Part shown: piece by piece, positions 6,997 through 17,565 of the stretch
Layout of the letters: the number at the start of each line of letters is the position of its first letter
Position numbering within the stretch: the first letter of the stretch is position 1
Assembly: GCA_035561075.1 (NCBI GenBank)
Contig: DATMYF010000177.1
Location: 1 to 26,379 of the forward strand
Length of the DNA: 26,379 nucleotides
Direction of reading: 5' to 3'
DNA from: JAMCRM01 sp035561075
GTDB taxonomy: Bacteria > Acidobacteriota > Terriglobia > Bryobacterales > Bryobacteraceae
Position numbers and translations under genes: made by a program
The notes under the pieces: model-generated
The model's database searches: none
The model's input: only the letters and a program-made list of their open reading frames with translations
Told to the model about the DNA's origin: nothing

Positions 6997-7770
6997 ATGC
7001 ACAAAAAGCTGCTTGCGGAAGTGGTTGCGGAGTTCGCTGGGACGCTGGTGCTAATCCTGTTCGGTACCGGTGTGGTCGCGATGGTGGTGCTGTTCGGCAC
7101 CGGCGCTCCAGGGGAGATCGTCCATGGCGGATTCACCAACATTACCTTTGGTTGGGCGCTGGGGGTCACGATGGGGTGCTACGTGGCCGGACGCATCTCC
7201 GGAGCCCACCTGAATCCGGCGGTTACCCTCGCGCTGGCCATCTTTCGGGGCTTCCCGTGGCGGAAGGTGATTCCCTACACGGCGGCGCAGGTCGCGGGGG
7301 CCTTTACTGCCGCCGCTCTGGTGTTCTGGAACTACCAGCCCGCCTTTCTCAAGGCCGACCCGGCGCTCGAGCGCACGGCAGGCATCTTTACCACTTTCCC
7401 GTTCTTTCCCCAGATTCCCTGGGCGGGGCTGATTGACCAGACCCTGGGGACGGCACTGCTGCTCTTCCTGGTTTTCGCCACAGGGGACGAGCGCAACCAG
7501 CCGCCTGAAGCGAACCTTGGCCCGGTCATCACCGGTGGAATCGTGCTGGCAATAGGGATGTCCTTTGGGGGGTTGCACGGTTACGCCATCAACCCGGCGC
7601 GCGATTTCGGCCCCAGGCTGTTCACGGTTTTGGCAGGGTTCCGGAACAACGGCCTGACTGACGGATCCATGGTATTCTGGGTTCCCATCCTGGGACCGTT
7701 GCTGGGCGGAGTGTTGGGAGCCGCGGCCTGGGACCTTGGGGTGCGGCGTTTTCTGCCTCCGAAGTCCTAA
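6997..7770 (+). CDS. Aquaglyceroporin (MIP family, GlpF-like)
   Basis: A 257-residue six-helix membrane channel for glycerol or other small neutral solutes, and water. Both pore signatures are present: NPA in GAHLNPAVT (73-75) and NPARD (199-203); the aspartate after the second NPA is typical of glycerol facilitators. By alignment with E. coli GlpF, the selectivity filter reads W53, G187, Y196, R202, matching the GlpF W/G/F/R pattern rather than the narrow aquaporin pattern. The ATG at 6997 was preferred to a GTG at 6976 because a -10 element sits between them. No glycerol kinase or other glycerol gene is nearby, so the solute in this organism is not defined by context. Confidence 0.95.
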   Translation: MHKKLLAEVVAEFAGTLVLILFGTGVVAMVVLFGTGAPGEIVHGGFTNITFGWALGVTMGCYVAGRISGAHLNPAVTLALAIFRGFPWRKVIPYTAAQVAGAFTAAALVFWNYQPAFLKADPALERTAGIFTTFPFFPQIPWAGLIDQTLGTALLLFLVFATGDERNQPPEANLGPVITGGIVLAIGMSFGGLHGYAINPARDFGPRLFTVLAGFRNNGLTDGSMVFWVPILGPLLGGVLGAAAWDLGVRRFLPPKS

Positions 7771-7798
7771 CAGGTACCGGAGCGGCGGAGGGCTGCGC

Positions 7799-7804
7799 TA
7801 TAAT
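7799..7804 (+). promoter_or_regulatory. -10 element (TATAAT) for the DUF177-rpmF-plsX operon
   Basis: A consensus TATAAT in a GC-rich gap, 30 bases before the DUF177 ATG. No good -35 hexamer was found at the usual distance. It sets the start of the downstream gene at 7835, since the in-frame extension upstream would lie before the promoter. Confidence 0.5.
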
Positions 7805-7834
7805 GAGGGTTTCCCGGCGCTTCCGGTCAAGACT

Positions 7835-8356
7835 ATGTTCCTCAGTGTTAAAGAGATGGAACTGCGGAAGATCCGCTTCGACGAGATCTTCCAGCCGGGC
7901 CAGGTAGATTTTTCGGACGCGGAAGTCCGTCAGGTTTCCCCACTTCATGCCATCGGGACGGCTGAACTTCTGGCCAATACCGAGGGCGAAGTGCGCATCC
8001 AGGGTAGTTTTGCGGTAGAAATGGGGTGCGAATGCGACCGCTGCCTGGGCCAGGCGCGCTTTCCTTTGGAAGCGCCGTTCGACCTGTTCTACCGGCCGAT
8101 GTCGCGTATCGCCCGGGTCGAGGAAGTCGAAATCGACGAAGGTGAAGCGGAGATCGCGTTTTATGAAGGCGGCGGCATGGAGTTGGAGGACGTACTCCGG
8201 GAGCAGGTGATCCTGGCCTTGCCCATGCAGCGTACTTGCCGCGAAGATTGCCAGGGCATCTGCCCAAATTGCGGTACCAACCGCAATGAGACGGTTTGCG
8301 AATGCCGGCCCGATAGCGGCGACGACCGCTGGAAACCGCTGAGCAGCCTCCAGTAG
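7835..8356 (+). CDS. YceD/DUF177 family protein
   Basis: A 173-residue member of the YceD family, known from bacteria as the standard upstream neighbour of rpmF and linked to 23S rRNA or ribosome-assembly work; the exact role is not settled. The family's cysteine signature is clear: C65-x-C67-x2-C70 in GCECDRC, and a second group C135, C139, C143, C146, C155, C157 (CREDCQGICPNCGTNRNETVCEC), so metal binding is likely. The start ATG at 7835 lies downstream of the TATAAT; an ATG seven codons later (MELRKIRF) also fits. The rpmF gene follows after 58 bases. The order DUF177-rpmF-plsX is conserved across many phyla and supports the call. Confidence 0.93.
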   Translation: MFLSVKEMELRKIRFDEIFQPGQVDFSDAEVRQVSPLHAIGTAELLANTEGEVRIQGSFAVEMGCECDRCLGQARFPLEAPFDLFYRPMSRIARVEEVEIDEGEAEIAFYEGGGMELEDVLREQVILALPMQRTCREDCQGICPNCGTNRNETVCECRPDSGDDRWKPLSSLQ

Positions 8357-8414
8357 AGTTTAAAACCATTTTGACGGCCCTAGCCCGGGGCCAAGGACAC
8401 GTTGAGGTAAAGAT

Positions 8415-8597
8415 ATGCCGAATCCGAAAAGGCGCCACTCCTCGCGGCGCACCCAGAACCGCCGCGCGCATGACTCCCTGAAACCCCAGGGGTTGTCCGA
8501 ATGCCCCAATTGCCACGAGCCGAAGCTGCCGCACCGCGTCTGTCCCCACTGCGGCCAGTACAAGGGCCGCGAAGTCATCGAAGTAGCAGCCGAGTAG
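8415..8597 (+). CDS. rpmF: 50S ribosomal protein L32
   Basis: A 60-residue large-subunit ribosomal protein. It starts with MPNPKRRHSSRR, the family's invariant basic opening, and has the zinc ribbon C30-x2-C33 and C43-x2-C46. The length is normal. A ribosome site (GAGG around 8404) precedes the ATG. It lies between DUF177 and plsX, the usual position. Confidence 0.98.
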   Translation: MPNPKRRHSSRRTQNRRAHDSLKPQGLSECPNCHEPKLPHRVCPHCGQYKGREVIEVAAE

Positions 8598-8612
8598 CGC
8601 GGCGGCCACACT

Positions 8613-9632
8613 ATGGTGACCATTGCTGTAGACGCAATGGGTGGAGACAACGCCCCTAAATCCGAAGTGGAGGGGGCGCTCCAGGCCGCCAGGACCCTCG
8701 GCGTAAAAGTCATCCTGGTAGGTCGCGAGGACGTGCTTCGGCGCGAACTCGCTGAGCATGATTATGCTGGCCTGCCAATCGAAATCGCCCACGCCTCCGA
8801 GCGCGTGACTATGGAAGACAGCGCCGCCCGGGCGTTCCGCACCAAGCGGGATAGCTCCCTGCGGGTTGCCTCCCGGCTGGTCCGCGAAGGTGTTGCCCAG
8901 GGATTCGTGTCGGCGGGGAACACCGGGGCCGTCATGGCCACCGCGAAAATGGTGCAGGGCGTGGTGCAGGGCGTTGACCGTCCCGCTTTGGCCGGTATCT
9001 TTCCTACTATGGAAGGCCCCCCCGTTGTGGTGATCGACGTGGGCGCGAACGTCGATTGCTCTCCCCGCATGCTGATGCAGTTCGCCGTGATGGGGGAGAT
9101 CTACTCCCGTGTAATTCTGCGGATCCCCAGCCCACGTGTGGGCCTGCTCTCCATCGGTGAGGAGGAGCACAAGGGCAACGAGGTGACACGCTCGGCTACG
9201 CCCCTGCTCAAGTCCCTCCAGATGAACTTCGTCGGTAACGTCGAGGGGCGTGACCTCTATTCCGGCAAAGCTGACGTGATTGTATGCGACGGCTTCATTG
9301 GGAACGTGGCCCTAAAGGTGAGCGAGGGCTTGGTGGAGATGCTCAGGCATCTGCTCCAGGAATCGCTTGAAGCCACCTTGACCCGCAAGATAGGCGCCTT
9401 TCTTTCCCAGGCCGCCTTCACGGATTTCAAAAAGCGCGTAGATTATTCCGAGTATGGTGGCGCGCCGCTGTTGGGTGTGAAGGGCGTTTGTATCATCTGC
9501 CACGGACGATCGAACGGCAAGGCCATGCGCAACGCCATCCGGGTAGCCGCTGAGTTTTCGAGCGGCGGGGTGAACCAGCGCATTGAAGACGAACTTCGGC
9601 TCTGGTCGGCAGAGCGCGTTGTGAGCAAATAG
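8613..9632 (+). CDS. plsX: Phosphate acyltransferase PlsX
   Basis: A 339-residue enzyme that converts acyl-ACP and phosphate to acyl-phosphate, the first step of phospholipid synthesis with PlsY; it is a peripheral membrane protein. The N-terminus IAVDAMGGDNAP is diagnostic, followed by SAGNTGA, VIDVGANVDC and VCDGFIGNVALK, all family signatures. The C-terminal block YGGAPLLGVKG and HGRSNGKA is also conserved. It starts 15 bases after rpmF. In many bacteria fabH and fabD follow plsX; here they do not, and the next gene is a DsbD-like protein. Confidence 0.98.
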   Translation: MVTIAVDAMGGDNAPKSEVEGALQAARTLGVKVILVGREDVLRRELAEHDYAGLPIEIAHASERVTMEDSAARAFRTKRDSSLRVASRLVREGVAQGFVSAGNTGAVMATAKMVQGVVQGVDRPALAGIFPTMEGPPVVVIDVGANVDCSPRMLMQFAVMGEIYSRVILRIPSPRVGLLSIGEEEHKGNEVTRSATPLLKSLQMNFVGNVEGRDLYSGKADVIVCDGFIGNVALKVSEGLVEMLRHLLQESLEATLTRKIGAFLSQAAFTDFKKRVDYSEYGGAPLLGVKGVCIICHGRSNGKAMRNAIRVAAEFSSGGVNQRIEDELRLWSAERVVSK

Positions 9633-9675
9633 GCTGTTACCCGGCATGCGCCATTTTCATCCATCCAGGTAGGAC

Positions 9676-11964
9676 ATGAGAAAGAGTCTCGCCCTTGCCG
9701 CCGTTATTTTTCCGGCGGTCTGCGCATTGGCGCAACAGCCCGGACGGGTGGACTGGGCGCTCACCCTGGAACCTGCCGCCGCGCCGCCGGGGGCCACTGT
9801 GCAGGCACGCCTGGAGGCCAAACTCGCGCCGGGCTGGCATCTGTACTCGGGCACTACGGCAGGCGCGATCCCACTCACGATCAAACCCGCCGAAGGCGTC
9901 GTGGAGGGTGTGCGCCTGTTCCAAGCGCCGCCCAAACGCGCCTTCGACCCCAATTTCAACCTCGAAACCGAAACCTACGAAGGCGCAGCCGTCTTCTGGC
10001 TGCAAGCGAAGTTGAAGAGCGACGCCGCGGCGGGTGCGGCCGAACTCAAGCTGAACCTGCGCTACCAGACTTGCGATGACAAGGTCTGCATCCCAGGGCG
10101 CGCCACCCTTACCGCGCCGCTCACCGTAGATCCCGCAAAGACAGCCGCTATCCCTGTGGTCCCGGCGGGGTTCACCGAGGCCGCCGCTCCGTCATCCGGT
10201 ACGCCTGTCTCACGCACGCCACCGGCTCCCTCCAGCCAAGACATAGGCGCGTTCCTGCTGATCGCATTCGGCTTCGGCCTGGCCGCCATCTTCACCCCGT
10301 GCGTTTTCCCGATGATTCCCATCACGGTCTCGTTTTTCCTGAACCGGCAATCCGGGACGCGCCGCGACAGCATTTTTCAGGCGCTTATCTTCTGTCTGGG
10401 AATCGTCGTGCTCTTCTCCGGGCTGGGTCTGCTGATCACCGCCGTCCTGGGGCCGTTCGGGGTGGTGCAGATGGGGTCAAATCCCTGGGTGAACGGCTTT
10501 ATCGCGTTGGTGTTCCTGGTCTTCGGCTTGAGCCTGCTGGGCGCTTTCGAGATCACTATCCCGTCGTCGGTGCTCACGCGCCTGGACCGCGCTTCGCAGG
10601 GCGGCGGAACGCTGGGAACGCTCCTGATGGGCCTCACCTTCTCGCTCACTGCGTTCGCCTGTGTGGGACCGTTTGTGGGTACCCTGTTGGCCGCTTCGGT
10701 AGCGGGTGGTGGACTGCGGCCGCTCGCAGGAATGGCGTCTTTCGCTACCGGGCTGGCGCTGCCGTTCTTCCTGCTGGCGCTGTTCCCCTCATACCTCAAG
10801 CGACTGCCGAAAAGCGGCGGCTGGATGGCGCGCGTGAAAGTCGTGATGGCGTTCGTGATCCTGGCCGCCATGCTCAAGTACCTCAGTTCGCTCGATCAGG
10901 TACTGCAATGGAACCTGCTCACCCGCGAGCGCTTTCTAGCCGCCTGGATCGTGCTGTTCGCCATGCCCGGGCTCTACCTGCTGGGCTTCCTGCCGCTCGA
11001 AGGTGTGAAGAGGGACGACCGCATCGGGCTGGGGCGGCTACTGCCGGGGATTGCCTTCCTGATCTTCTCCATCAGCCTGGTACCAGGGATGTTTGGCGGA
11101 CGCCTGGGCGAACTGGATGCCTATGTCCCGCTGGCGTCCGGTACGGCCGCGCCGGGGGGCTCCGGCGGGGAGACCGGCGGTGTCGCATGGATGAAGAACA
11201 GCTACCGGGAGGCGCTTGACCAGGCTCGCCGCGAAAACAAACGGGTCTTCGTCAGCTTCACGGGCTACGCCTGCACCAACTGCCACTGGATGAAGGCCAA
11301 CATGTTCACCCGTCCCGAGATCGCCGCGGCCATGCGAGAGTTCGTCGCGGTGGAACTCTACACTGACGGCACCGACGCGGACTCCCAGGCGAACCAGGAA
11401 TTACAGCAGACCCGCTTCGCCACCGTGGCGATACCCTACTATGCCATCCTCGATCCCGATGAGCGCGTGGTGGCCAGCTACCCTGGGCTCACCAAGAGCG
11501 GACCGGAGTTTCTCGCGTTCCTGACCAAGGGCCGCGCGACTCCCGCGGCACCGGCCACTACAAACCCCTTGGCAGGCGCAACCATCACCACGCTCGACGG
11601 CGGGGCTTTCGACGTTGCGGCGCTTGATGGCAAGCCCGCAATTGTGAATTTCTGGGCCACCTGGTGCGTGCCGTGCATCGAGGAAATTCCAAGCTTCAAC
11701 AAGCTGCACGAAAGTCTGGCGGGCAAGGTCGCGGTGCTCGGGATCTCCATGGATGAAGAGGGCGCCCAAAAGGTGGTGCCGTTCCTTAAGAAGCATCCCA
11801 TGAAGTACCCGGTGGCCATCGGTTCAGAGTCGGTCGCGGAACACTTCAAGGTGGAGCAACTGCCGGTGACGCTGGTTTTTGACCGCACGGGCAAGCAGGT
11901 GGCGCGCTTCGAAGGTTATACGGACGAAGCGACGCTCGATGACGCCGTCCGCAAGGCGCTCTAG
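9676..11964 (+). CDS. DsbD-like thiol-disulfide electron transporter with an extra C-terminal TlpA thioredoxin domain
   Basis: A 762-residue inner-membrane protein that should move electrons from cytoplasmic thioredoxin to the periplasm. A signal peptide (1-19) is followed by the alpha domain (about 25-150) with the Cys pair C133/C138. The membrane beta domain (about 190-475) carries its Cys pair C209 (FTPCVFPMIP) and C329 (AFACVGPF). The gamma thioredoxin domain (about 500-620) has C533-T-N-C536 and a cis-Pro near P586. That is a complete DsbD. An extra domain (about 630-762) is a TlpA/ResA-type thioredoxin with WCVPC (C664, C667) and cis-Pro P730 (QLPVTLVFD). A ribosome site (AGGTAGGAC, just before the ATG) supports the start. 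It converges with the sugar dehydrogenase gene, only 9 bases between stops. The added domain may be a built-in client, for example for cytochrome c maturation or peroxide reduction; this is inference. Confidence 0.95.
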   Translation: MRKSLALAAVIFPAVCALAQQPGRVDWALTLEPAAAPPGATVQARLEAKLAPGWHLYSGTTAGAIPLTIKPAEGVVEGVRLFQAPPKRAFDPNFNLETETYEGAAVFWLQAKLKSDAAAGAAELKLNLRYQTCDDKVCIPGRATLTAPLTVDPAKTAAIPVVPAGFTEAAAPSSGTPVSRTPPAPSSQDIGAFLLIAFGFGLAAIFTPCVFPMIPITVSFFLNRQSGTRRDSIFQALIFCLGIVVLFSGLGLLITAVLGPFGVVQMGSNPWVNGFIALVFLVFGLSLLGAFEITIPSSVLTRLDRASQGGGTLGTLLMGLTFSLTAFACVGPFVGTLLAASVAGGGLRPLAGMASFATGLALPFFLLALFPSYLKRLPKSGGWMARVKVVMAFVILAAMLKYLSSLDQVLQWNLLTRERFLAAWIVLFAMPGLYLLGFLPLEGVKRDDRIGLGRLLPGIAFLIFSISLVPGMFGGRLGELDAYVPLASGTAAPGGSGGETGGVAWMKNSYREALDQARRENKRVFVSFTGYACTNCHWMKANMFTRPEIAAAMREFVAVELYTDGTDADSQANQELQQTRFATVAIPYYAILDPDERVVASYPGLTKSGPEFLAFLTKGRATPAAPATTNPLAGATITTLDGGAFDVAALDGKPAIVNFWATWCVPCIEEIPSFNKLHESLAGKVAVLGISMDEEGAQKVVPFLKKHPMKYPVAIGSESVAEHFKVEQLPVTLVFDRTGKQVARFEGYTDEATLDDAVRKAL

Positions 11965-11973
11965 GCGCCTCCC

Positions 11974-13059
11974 TCATTGAACTACGATTACGTTCTTGAT
12001 GCCCCCCGCCTTCCCGGTGACGGGGTCCAGGAAATGTTCGAGCGGATGCCGTCCGGTGATGAGGGCACGCACGGCTTTCGGCCAGCGGCGCAGAAATGCC
12101 CCGAGGTCCCGGATCGCGGCCATGAACGCTTCCGGGCCGGCGTTCACGGTTCCGAACAGCGCCTGATTTCGCATCACCAGGTTTAGAGACAACGGGCTTG
12201 GATCGAGCGATACGGGGTCGCCGTGGCGCGGCACACCGGTCAGAATAAAGACGCCGTTGGGACCGAGCCGCTGGAGCACGTCGAAAGAGGTCTGAACGGC
12301 ACCGGCAGCCTCATAAACGACGTCAATAGGGCCGATTTTGGCGGCGAAATGCTCCGGCGGCATCTCTTCCGTGCTCACGTAGCCGGCCCCGATCTCCTCC
12401 GCTATGGCCGCCTTGGGGTTGGGTGTGCGGCCCCGCGAGTAGACCCACGTTTCGTAGCCGCGCTCCACCAGCAGCATGGCACCGAGCAGCCCTACCGGAC
12501 CGGCCCCCACCACCACCGCCCGGCGACGGGAGCGCCGAAATGGGAGCCGCCCGTCAATGGCGCAGAGTTCCAGGAACGCCTTCTCCGCAATGGTGAGGGG
12601 CTCGACCAACACCCCGACATCACGCAGTTCCGCAGGCAGGACATGCAGGTTGCGGTAGTGATCCACCACCAGCTCGGTCATGAAACCATGCAGGCTCTTG
12701 ATGCCGCGCTCGCGGTAGCCTGCGGTCTCGCAGAAGTCCTGGTGGCCGGCACAGCAGGCTTGGCAGGCGGCGCTGCCGCACGGGTGGCGAACAATCCCTA
12801 CCACCAGGTCACCGCGGGAGAGACCCTCGACCCGCGGCCCCGTATCCACCACCTCGCCCAGCGACTCATGACCCAAGACGAAGTAGTCGCTGCCCTCCGG
12901 AGAAGAGCCGTATTCGAACGAGCAGATCTCTTTATCGGTGCCGCAGACCCCCACCTCCAGAATCCGGATTTTCACCTCCTCGGGCGAGGAGATGTGCGGC
13001 TCAGGGTGATCGATCAGCCCCACCTGCCGCCGTTCGGGAAAAACCGCAACAGCACGCAT
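11974..13059 (-). CDS. Zinc-dependent medium-chain dehydrogenase, glucose 1-dehydrogenase type
   Basis: A 361-residue NAD(P)-dependent sugar or polyol dehydrogenase. The catalytic zinc ligands are C39 (GVCGTDKEI) and H64-E65 (LGHES). A Cys-rich lobe (C94, C99, C102/103, C110, ending HQDFCET) matches the structural-zinc lobe of archaeal-type glucose dehydrogenases, although the spacing is C-x4-C-x2-C instead of C-x2-C-x2-C. The Rossmann turn is GAGPVGLLG. The C-terminal part follows the glucose dehydrogenase C-terminal family. It lies 6 bases after the SelA-like gene stop, in one operon with it. No obvious ribosome site, so translational coupling is probable. The family is firm; glucose as the substrate is a guess by family resemblance. 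Confidence 0.92.
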   Translation of the reverse strand: MRAVAVFPERRQVGLIDHPEPHISSPEEVKIRILEVGVCGTDKEICSFEYGSSPEGSDYFVLGHESLGEVVDTGPRVEGLSRGDLVVGIVRHPCGSAACQACCAGHQDFCETAGYRERGIKSLHGFMTELVVDHYRNLHVLPAELRDVGVLVEPLTIAEKAFLELCAIDGRLPFRRSRRRAVVVGAGPVGLLGAMLLVERGYETWVYSRGRTPNPKAAIAEEIGAGYVSTEEMPPEHFAAKIGPIDVVYEAAGAVQTSFDVLQRLGPNGVFILTGVPRHGDPVSLDPSPLSLNLVMRNQALFGTVNAGPEAFMAAIRDLGAFLRRWPKAVRALITGRHPLEHFLDPVTGKAGGIKNVIVVQ

Positions 13060-13065
13060 CCGCGA

Positions 13066-14580
13066 CTACGCCCACCGCCTGCGGGCCGTGAAACGGGCCG
13101 TGCCGTACTCCCCGAGATCGATGGTGCCCGTCATGGCGCCGGAGGCGATGGTACCCTCGAAGCGGTAGCCGATCACGGTGCCTTCGTAGCGGTGCCCGCT
13201 GCGCAGATCCACGCGATCGCCCTGGCGGGTGCCGCGTACCTCCCCGGACATGGTCTCGGAGCGGTGCTGCCCAACCAGTTTGCCGTTCCGTTCTTCGAGA
13301 TACAGGGTGTGGTTGGCCTGGCCTCGGAGGAATGCAACCTCCACGTCCCACATGCCTGTGATAGGTTCGCCGCTCGGGCCGGCCGCGGGTTTCTCGCGCC
13401 GCGGCGGATTGAGAAGTGCCTGCTGGATCTTAGCCGCGGCGATGGCGTCGTCACCCGGCATCATCATATAAGGCATTATTGTAAGGTTGTTCTCGCCGGC
13501 CGGAACGAGTACGCGCGGATTCCCAGCCAGCAGCGCATCGGCAATCTCCGTGCCCGTGGCGCCGATCTTTACCGGATCGAACGAGATGCGCAGTTGCGGA
13601 GCGTAATTCGAAGGTCCGGTGGGCTGCAGGATCTCTGTGCGGACGGTGGGGAGCGAGGCGACCTTTTCCCGGATGGTGCCGAGCCAGCCTTCCCACTGTT
13701 TCCACTCCGCGTCATGATCGCGCTTCACCCACGCCTCCACCGCGGCCAGCATCCCCATGATCTCCTCTTTCCCGACCTTTAATGACCGGCCAAAGGCATG
13801 GTGCGGCGCGCTGTTCAGCCAGGCGGCCTGGAGGAGGTCCTTACGGCCCAGTAGCAGACCCGCGCACTGGGGACCGCGCAGGCACTTACCGCCGCTGTAC
13901 CCGACCATATCGACGCCCTTCGCCAGGTAAACATTCGGGATGGTGAGGCGCTCGGCGGCGGCGTCGAGCATAACCGGGATGCCGCGCGCATGCGCCGCGG
14001 CGGTCATCTCCTCAAGCGGCATTGGATGGCGGGGGATAGTCTCCCCGAGCAGAGCAACCATGGCGGTGGAAGGCCGCAGGGCGCCCAGGTACTCCTCGCG
14101 GGTGGTCGGAGTGATGATTTTCACACCCAGCATCCGTATCGCGTGGTCGTACACATTGCGCGACGGGCGTGGGCTGACCACTTCGTTTTTGAGTCCCGTG
14201 AGGTCAGGGAGTCGCTGCATCTTCTCCGGGTCGGCGCCAGCGATACAGGCGGCGGTGGCATGGGTAAGGGCCGCCGCGCAACCGGCCGTGATGATACCCC
14301 ACTCGGCACGCGTGATCTCCGCCAAACGCTTTCCCACGCCATCCATCAACTCGTCCAGGTGCACGTAGTGGCGGGAGGCCTCGTCCATGGCGCGCTTCAC
14401 CTCCGGCAGCGTCTGGGAGCCGCTGATAATGGTGAAGGTGCCTTTGCAGTTGATGACCGGGCGCACCCCGATGCGCTCATAAAAACCGGCGATGCCGGGC
14501 GCCGCCCGCAACGGTAGCCGGGCCATAAGGCCCGTAACGTAGCCGCTAAGCGCCCCGCGGAACATGTCGCGTCGATTCAT
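13066..14580 (-). CDS. SelA/DgaE-like PLP-dependent enzyme with a twin-arginine signal and an extra C-terminal domain
   Basis: A 504-residue fold-type I PLP enzyme of the L-seryl-tRNA(Sec) selenium transferase-like group, which includes D-glucosaminate-6-phosphate ammonia-lyase. The PLP lysine is most likely K232 (GYSGGKCLRGPQ), with D206 (VMLDAAAE) in the usual ring-nitrogen position. The N-terminus MNRRDMFRGAL followed by a weak hydrophobic stretch looks like a Tat signal. The PLP domain ends near 392; after a Pro-rich linker, about 405-504 form a separate beta-rich domain (GMWDVEVAFLRG...LYLEERNGKLVG) like small lipid- or ligand-binding barrels. A good ribosome site (AGGAGG, 8 bases upstream) fixes the start. 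The sugar dehydrogenase follows after 6 bases, which suggests amino-sugar or sugar-acid breakdown. It is not a genuine SelA: it is exported in appearance and has no tRNA-binding extension. Confidence 0.88.
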   Translation of the reverse strand: MNRRDMFRGALSGYVTGLMARLPLRAAPGIAGFYERIGVRPVINCKGTFTIISGSQTLPEVKRAMDEASRHYVHLDELMDGVGKRLAEITRAEWGIITAGCAAALTHATAACIAGADPEKMQRLPDLTGLKNEVVSPRPSRNVYDHAIRMLGVKIITPTTREEYLGALRPSTAMVALLGETIPRHPMPLEEMTAAAHARGIPVMLDAAAERLTIPNVYLAKGVDMVGYSGGKCLRGPQCAGLLLGRKDLLQAAWLNSAPHHAFGRSLKVGKEEIMGMLAAVEAWVKRDHDAEWKQWEGWLGTIREKVASLPTVRTEILQPTGPSNYAPQLRISFDPVKIGATGTEIADALLAGNPRVLVPAGENNLTIMPYMMMPGDDAIAAAKIQQALLNPPRREKPAAGPSGEPITGMWDVEVAFLRGQANHTLYLEERNGKLVGQHRSETMSGEVRGTRQGDRVDLRSGHRYEGTVIGYRFEGTIASGAMTGTIDLGEYGTARFTARRRWA

Positions 14581-14611
14581 GGCTTCAGCCTCCTGGGCAC
14601 ATTATTGTGAC

Positions 14612-14620
14612 TGGTATAAT
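14612..14620 (+). promoter_or_regulatory. Extended -10 promoter (TGGTATAAT) for the DUF2203 gene
   Basis: TGG followed by consensus TATAAT (14615-14620), in the gap between the divergent SelA-like and DUF2203 genes. No -35 match is seen, as is common with extended -10 promoters. It predicts an RNA start near 14627 and rules out the in-frame GTG at 14607 as a start. Confidence 0.6.
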
Positions 14621-14678
14621 CATAGAACGGCTGGAGAGTGCATTCTCAAGGGGGGTTGCCGCTCGTTTTTCAAGCCTC

Positions 14679-15119
14679 ATGCCCAAGCGCTTCACGATCG
14701 GCGAGGCCGAGAGCCTGTTGCCCCGCATCTCTGAGTTCCTGCGCGAGGCCATCATCCTCAAGACCGGATACCAGGAAGCCGAACAGGCTTTCGCCACCAT
14801 GACACGGCGGATTACGTCGATGGGGGGAATGGCACTCGACCGCCGGCGCGCCGCCCAGATGCGCCTCAATCGCGACCGCACAGCCCAGAGCCTTAAGAAG
14901 ACTATCGAGATTCTGGAGGAGACCGGCTGCGTCGTGAAAGATCTCGATATCGGGCTGGTGGACTTCCCTACCCTCTTCCGCGGGCGCGAAGTCTACCTCT
15001 GCTGGAAACTCGGCGAGCCCGCCATCGCCTTCTGGCACGAAACTTCCGAAGGCTTCGCCGGGCGACGGTCTATCGACCCCGAGTTCTTAAGCGAGCACCA
15101 GGGCGACACCCCCAGCTAG
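14679..15119 (+). CDS. DUF2203 family protein
   Basis: A 146-residue soluble protein. The start MPKRFTIGEAESLLPRI, the helical middle part (about 20-85, charged, coiled-coil-like) and the C-terminal block KDLDIGLVDFPTLFRGREVYLCWKLGE with IAFWHE are the hallmarks of DUF2203, a small family of unknown function found in many soil bacteria. The ATG at 14679 was chosen because the promoter lies at 14612-14620, inside the longer open frame. It stands alone and converges on the malic enzyme gene, with 39 bases between the stops. Confidence 0.9.
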   Translation: MPKRFTIGEAESLLPRISEFLREAIILKTGYQEAEQAFATMTRRITSMGGMALDRRRAAQMRLNRDRTAQSLKKTIEILEETGCVVKDLDIGLVDFPTLFRGREVYLCWKLGEPAIAFWHETSEGFAGRRSIDPEFLSEHQGDTPS

Positions 15120-15144
15120 AGCTTGAGCACCCCAACACCCAGCA

Positions 15145-15158
15145 CCTAACACCTCCGG

Positions 15159-15163
<5 letters not shown>
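15145..15163. terminator. Weak hairpin between convergent genes
   Basis: CCTAAC (15145-15150) pairs with GTTAGG (15158-15163) around a 7-base loop, between the DUF2203 and malic enzyme stops; it reaches a few bases into the latter. There is no T tract, so it is at best a poor bidirectional terminator. Confidence 0.22.
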
Positions 15164-17444
<2,281 letters not shown>

Positions 17445-17476
17445 CGCGGGAACCTCCTAAAAACAACCAAGGGTCG

Positions 17477-17482
17477 ATTATA
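17477..17482 (-). promoter_or_regulatory. -10 element (TATAAT) for maeB
   Basis: On the minus strand TATAAT reads from 17482 to 17477, about 33 bases before the maeB ATG, with the ribosome site AGGAGG in between. A TTGACG lies 12 bases upstream, too close for a standard -35, so the promoter assignment rests on the -10 only. Confidence 0.5.
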
Positions 17483-17514
17483 CTCCCATTAGTGCGTCAA
17501 GCCGCCCCGATCGG

Positions 17515-17544
17515 TTGACTTGCGGCGCTTCGGCAGAGCAGAAT
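17515..17544 (+). promoter_or_regulatory. Sigma-70-type promoter for the gene pair at 17566-18584
   Basis: TTGACT (17515-17520) and CAGAAT (17539-17544) are 18 bases apart, placing the RNA start near 17551. It is followed by GGAAGG (17555-17560), a ribosome site 5 bases before the GTG at 17566. The layout argues that the open frame upstream of 17566 is not translated. Confidence 0.5.
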
Positions 17545-17565
17545 GAACGTGATCGGAAGGTCTGT

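Noticed and set aside
7848..9170. A 440-codon minus-strand frame opposite DUF177, rpmF and plsX
   Set aside because: The three plus-strand genes are certain; this frame is a shadow.
12223..13782. A 519-codon plus-strand frame opposite the dehydrogenase and SelA-like genes
   Set aside because: Covers parts of two genuine genes on the other strand; no motif and no ribosome site.
13066..14580. Genuine selenocysteine synthase (selA)
   Set aside because: Tat-like N-terminus, extra C-terminal domain, dehydrogenase neighbour and no selB/selC nearby; it belongs to the wider SelA-like group.
17515..17565. Upstream extension of the unknown gene from a TTG
   Set aside because: The TTG is itself the -35 hexamer of a good promoter, and a ribosome site with a GTG lies 51 bases further on.
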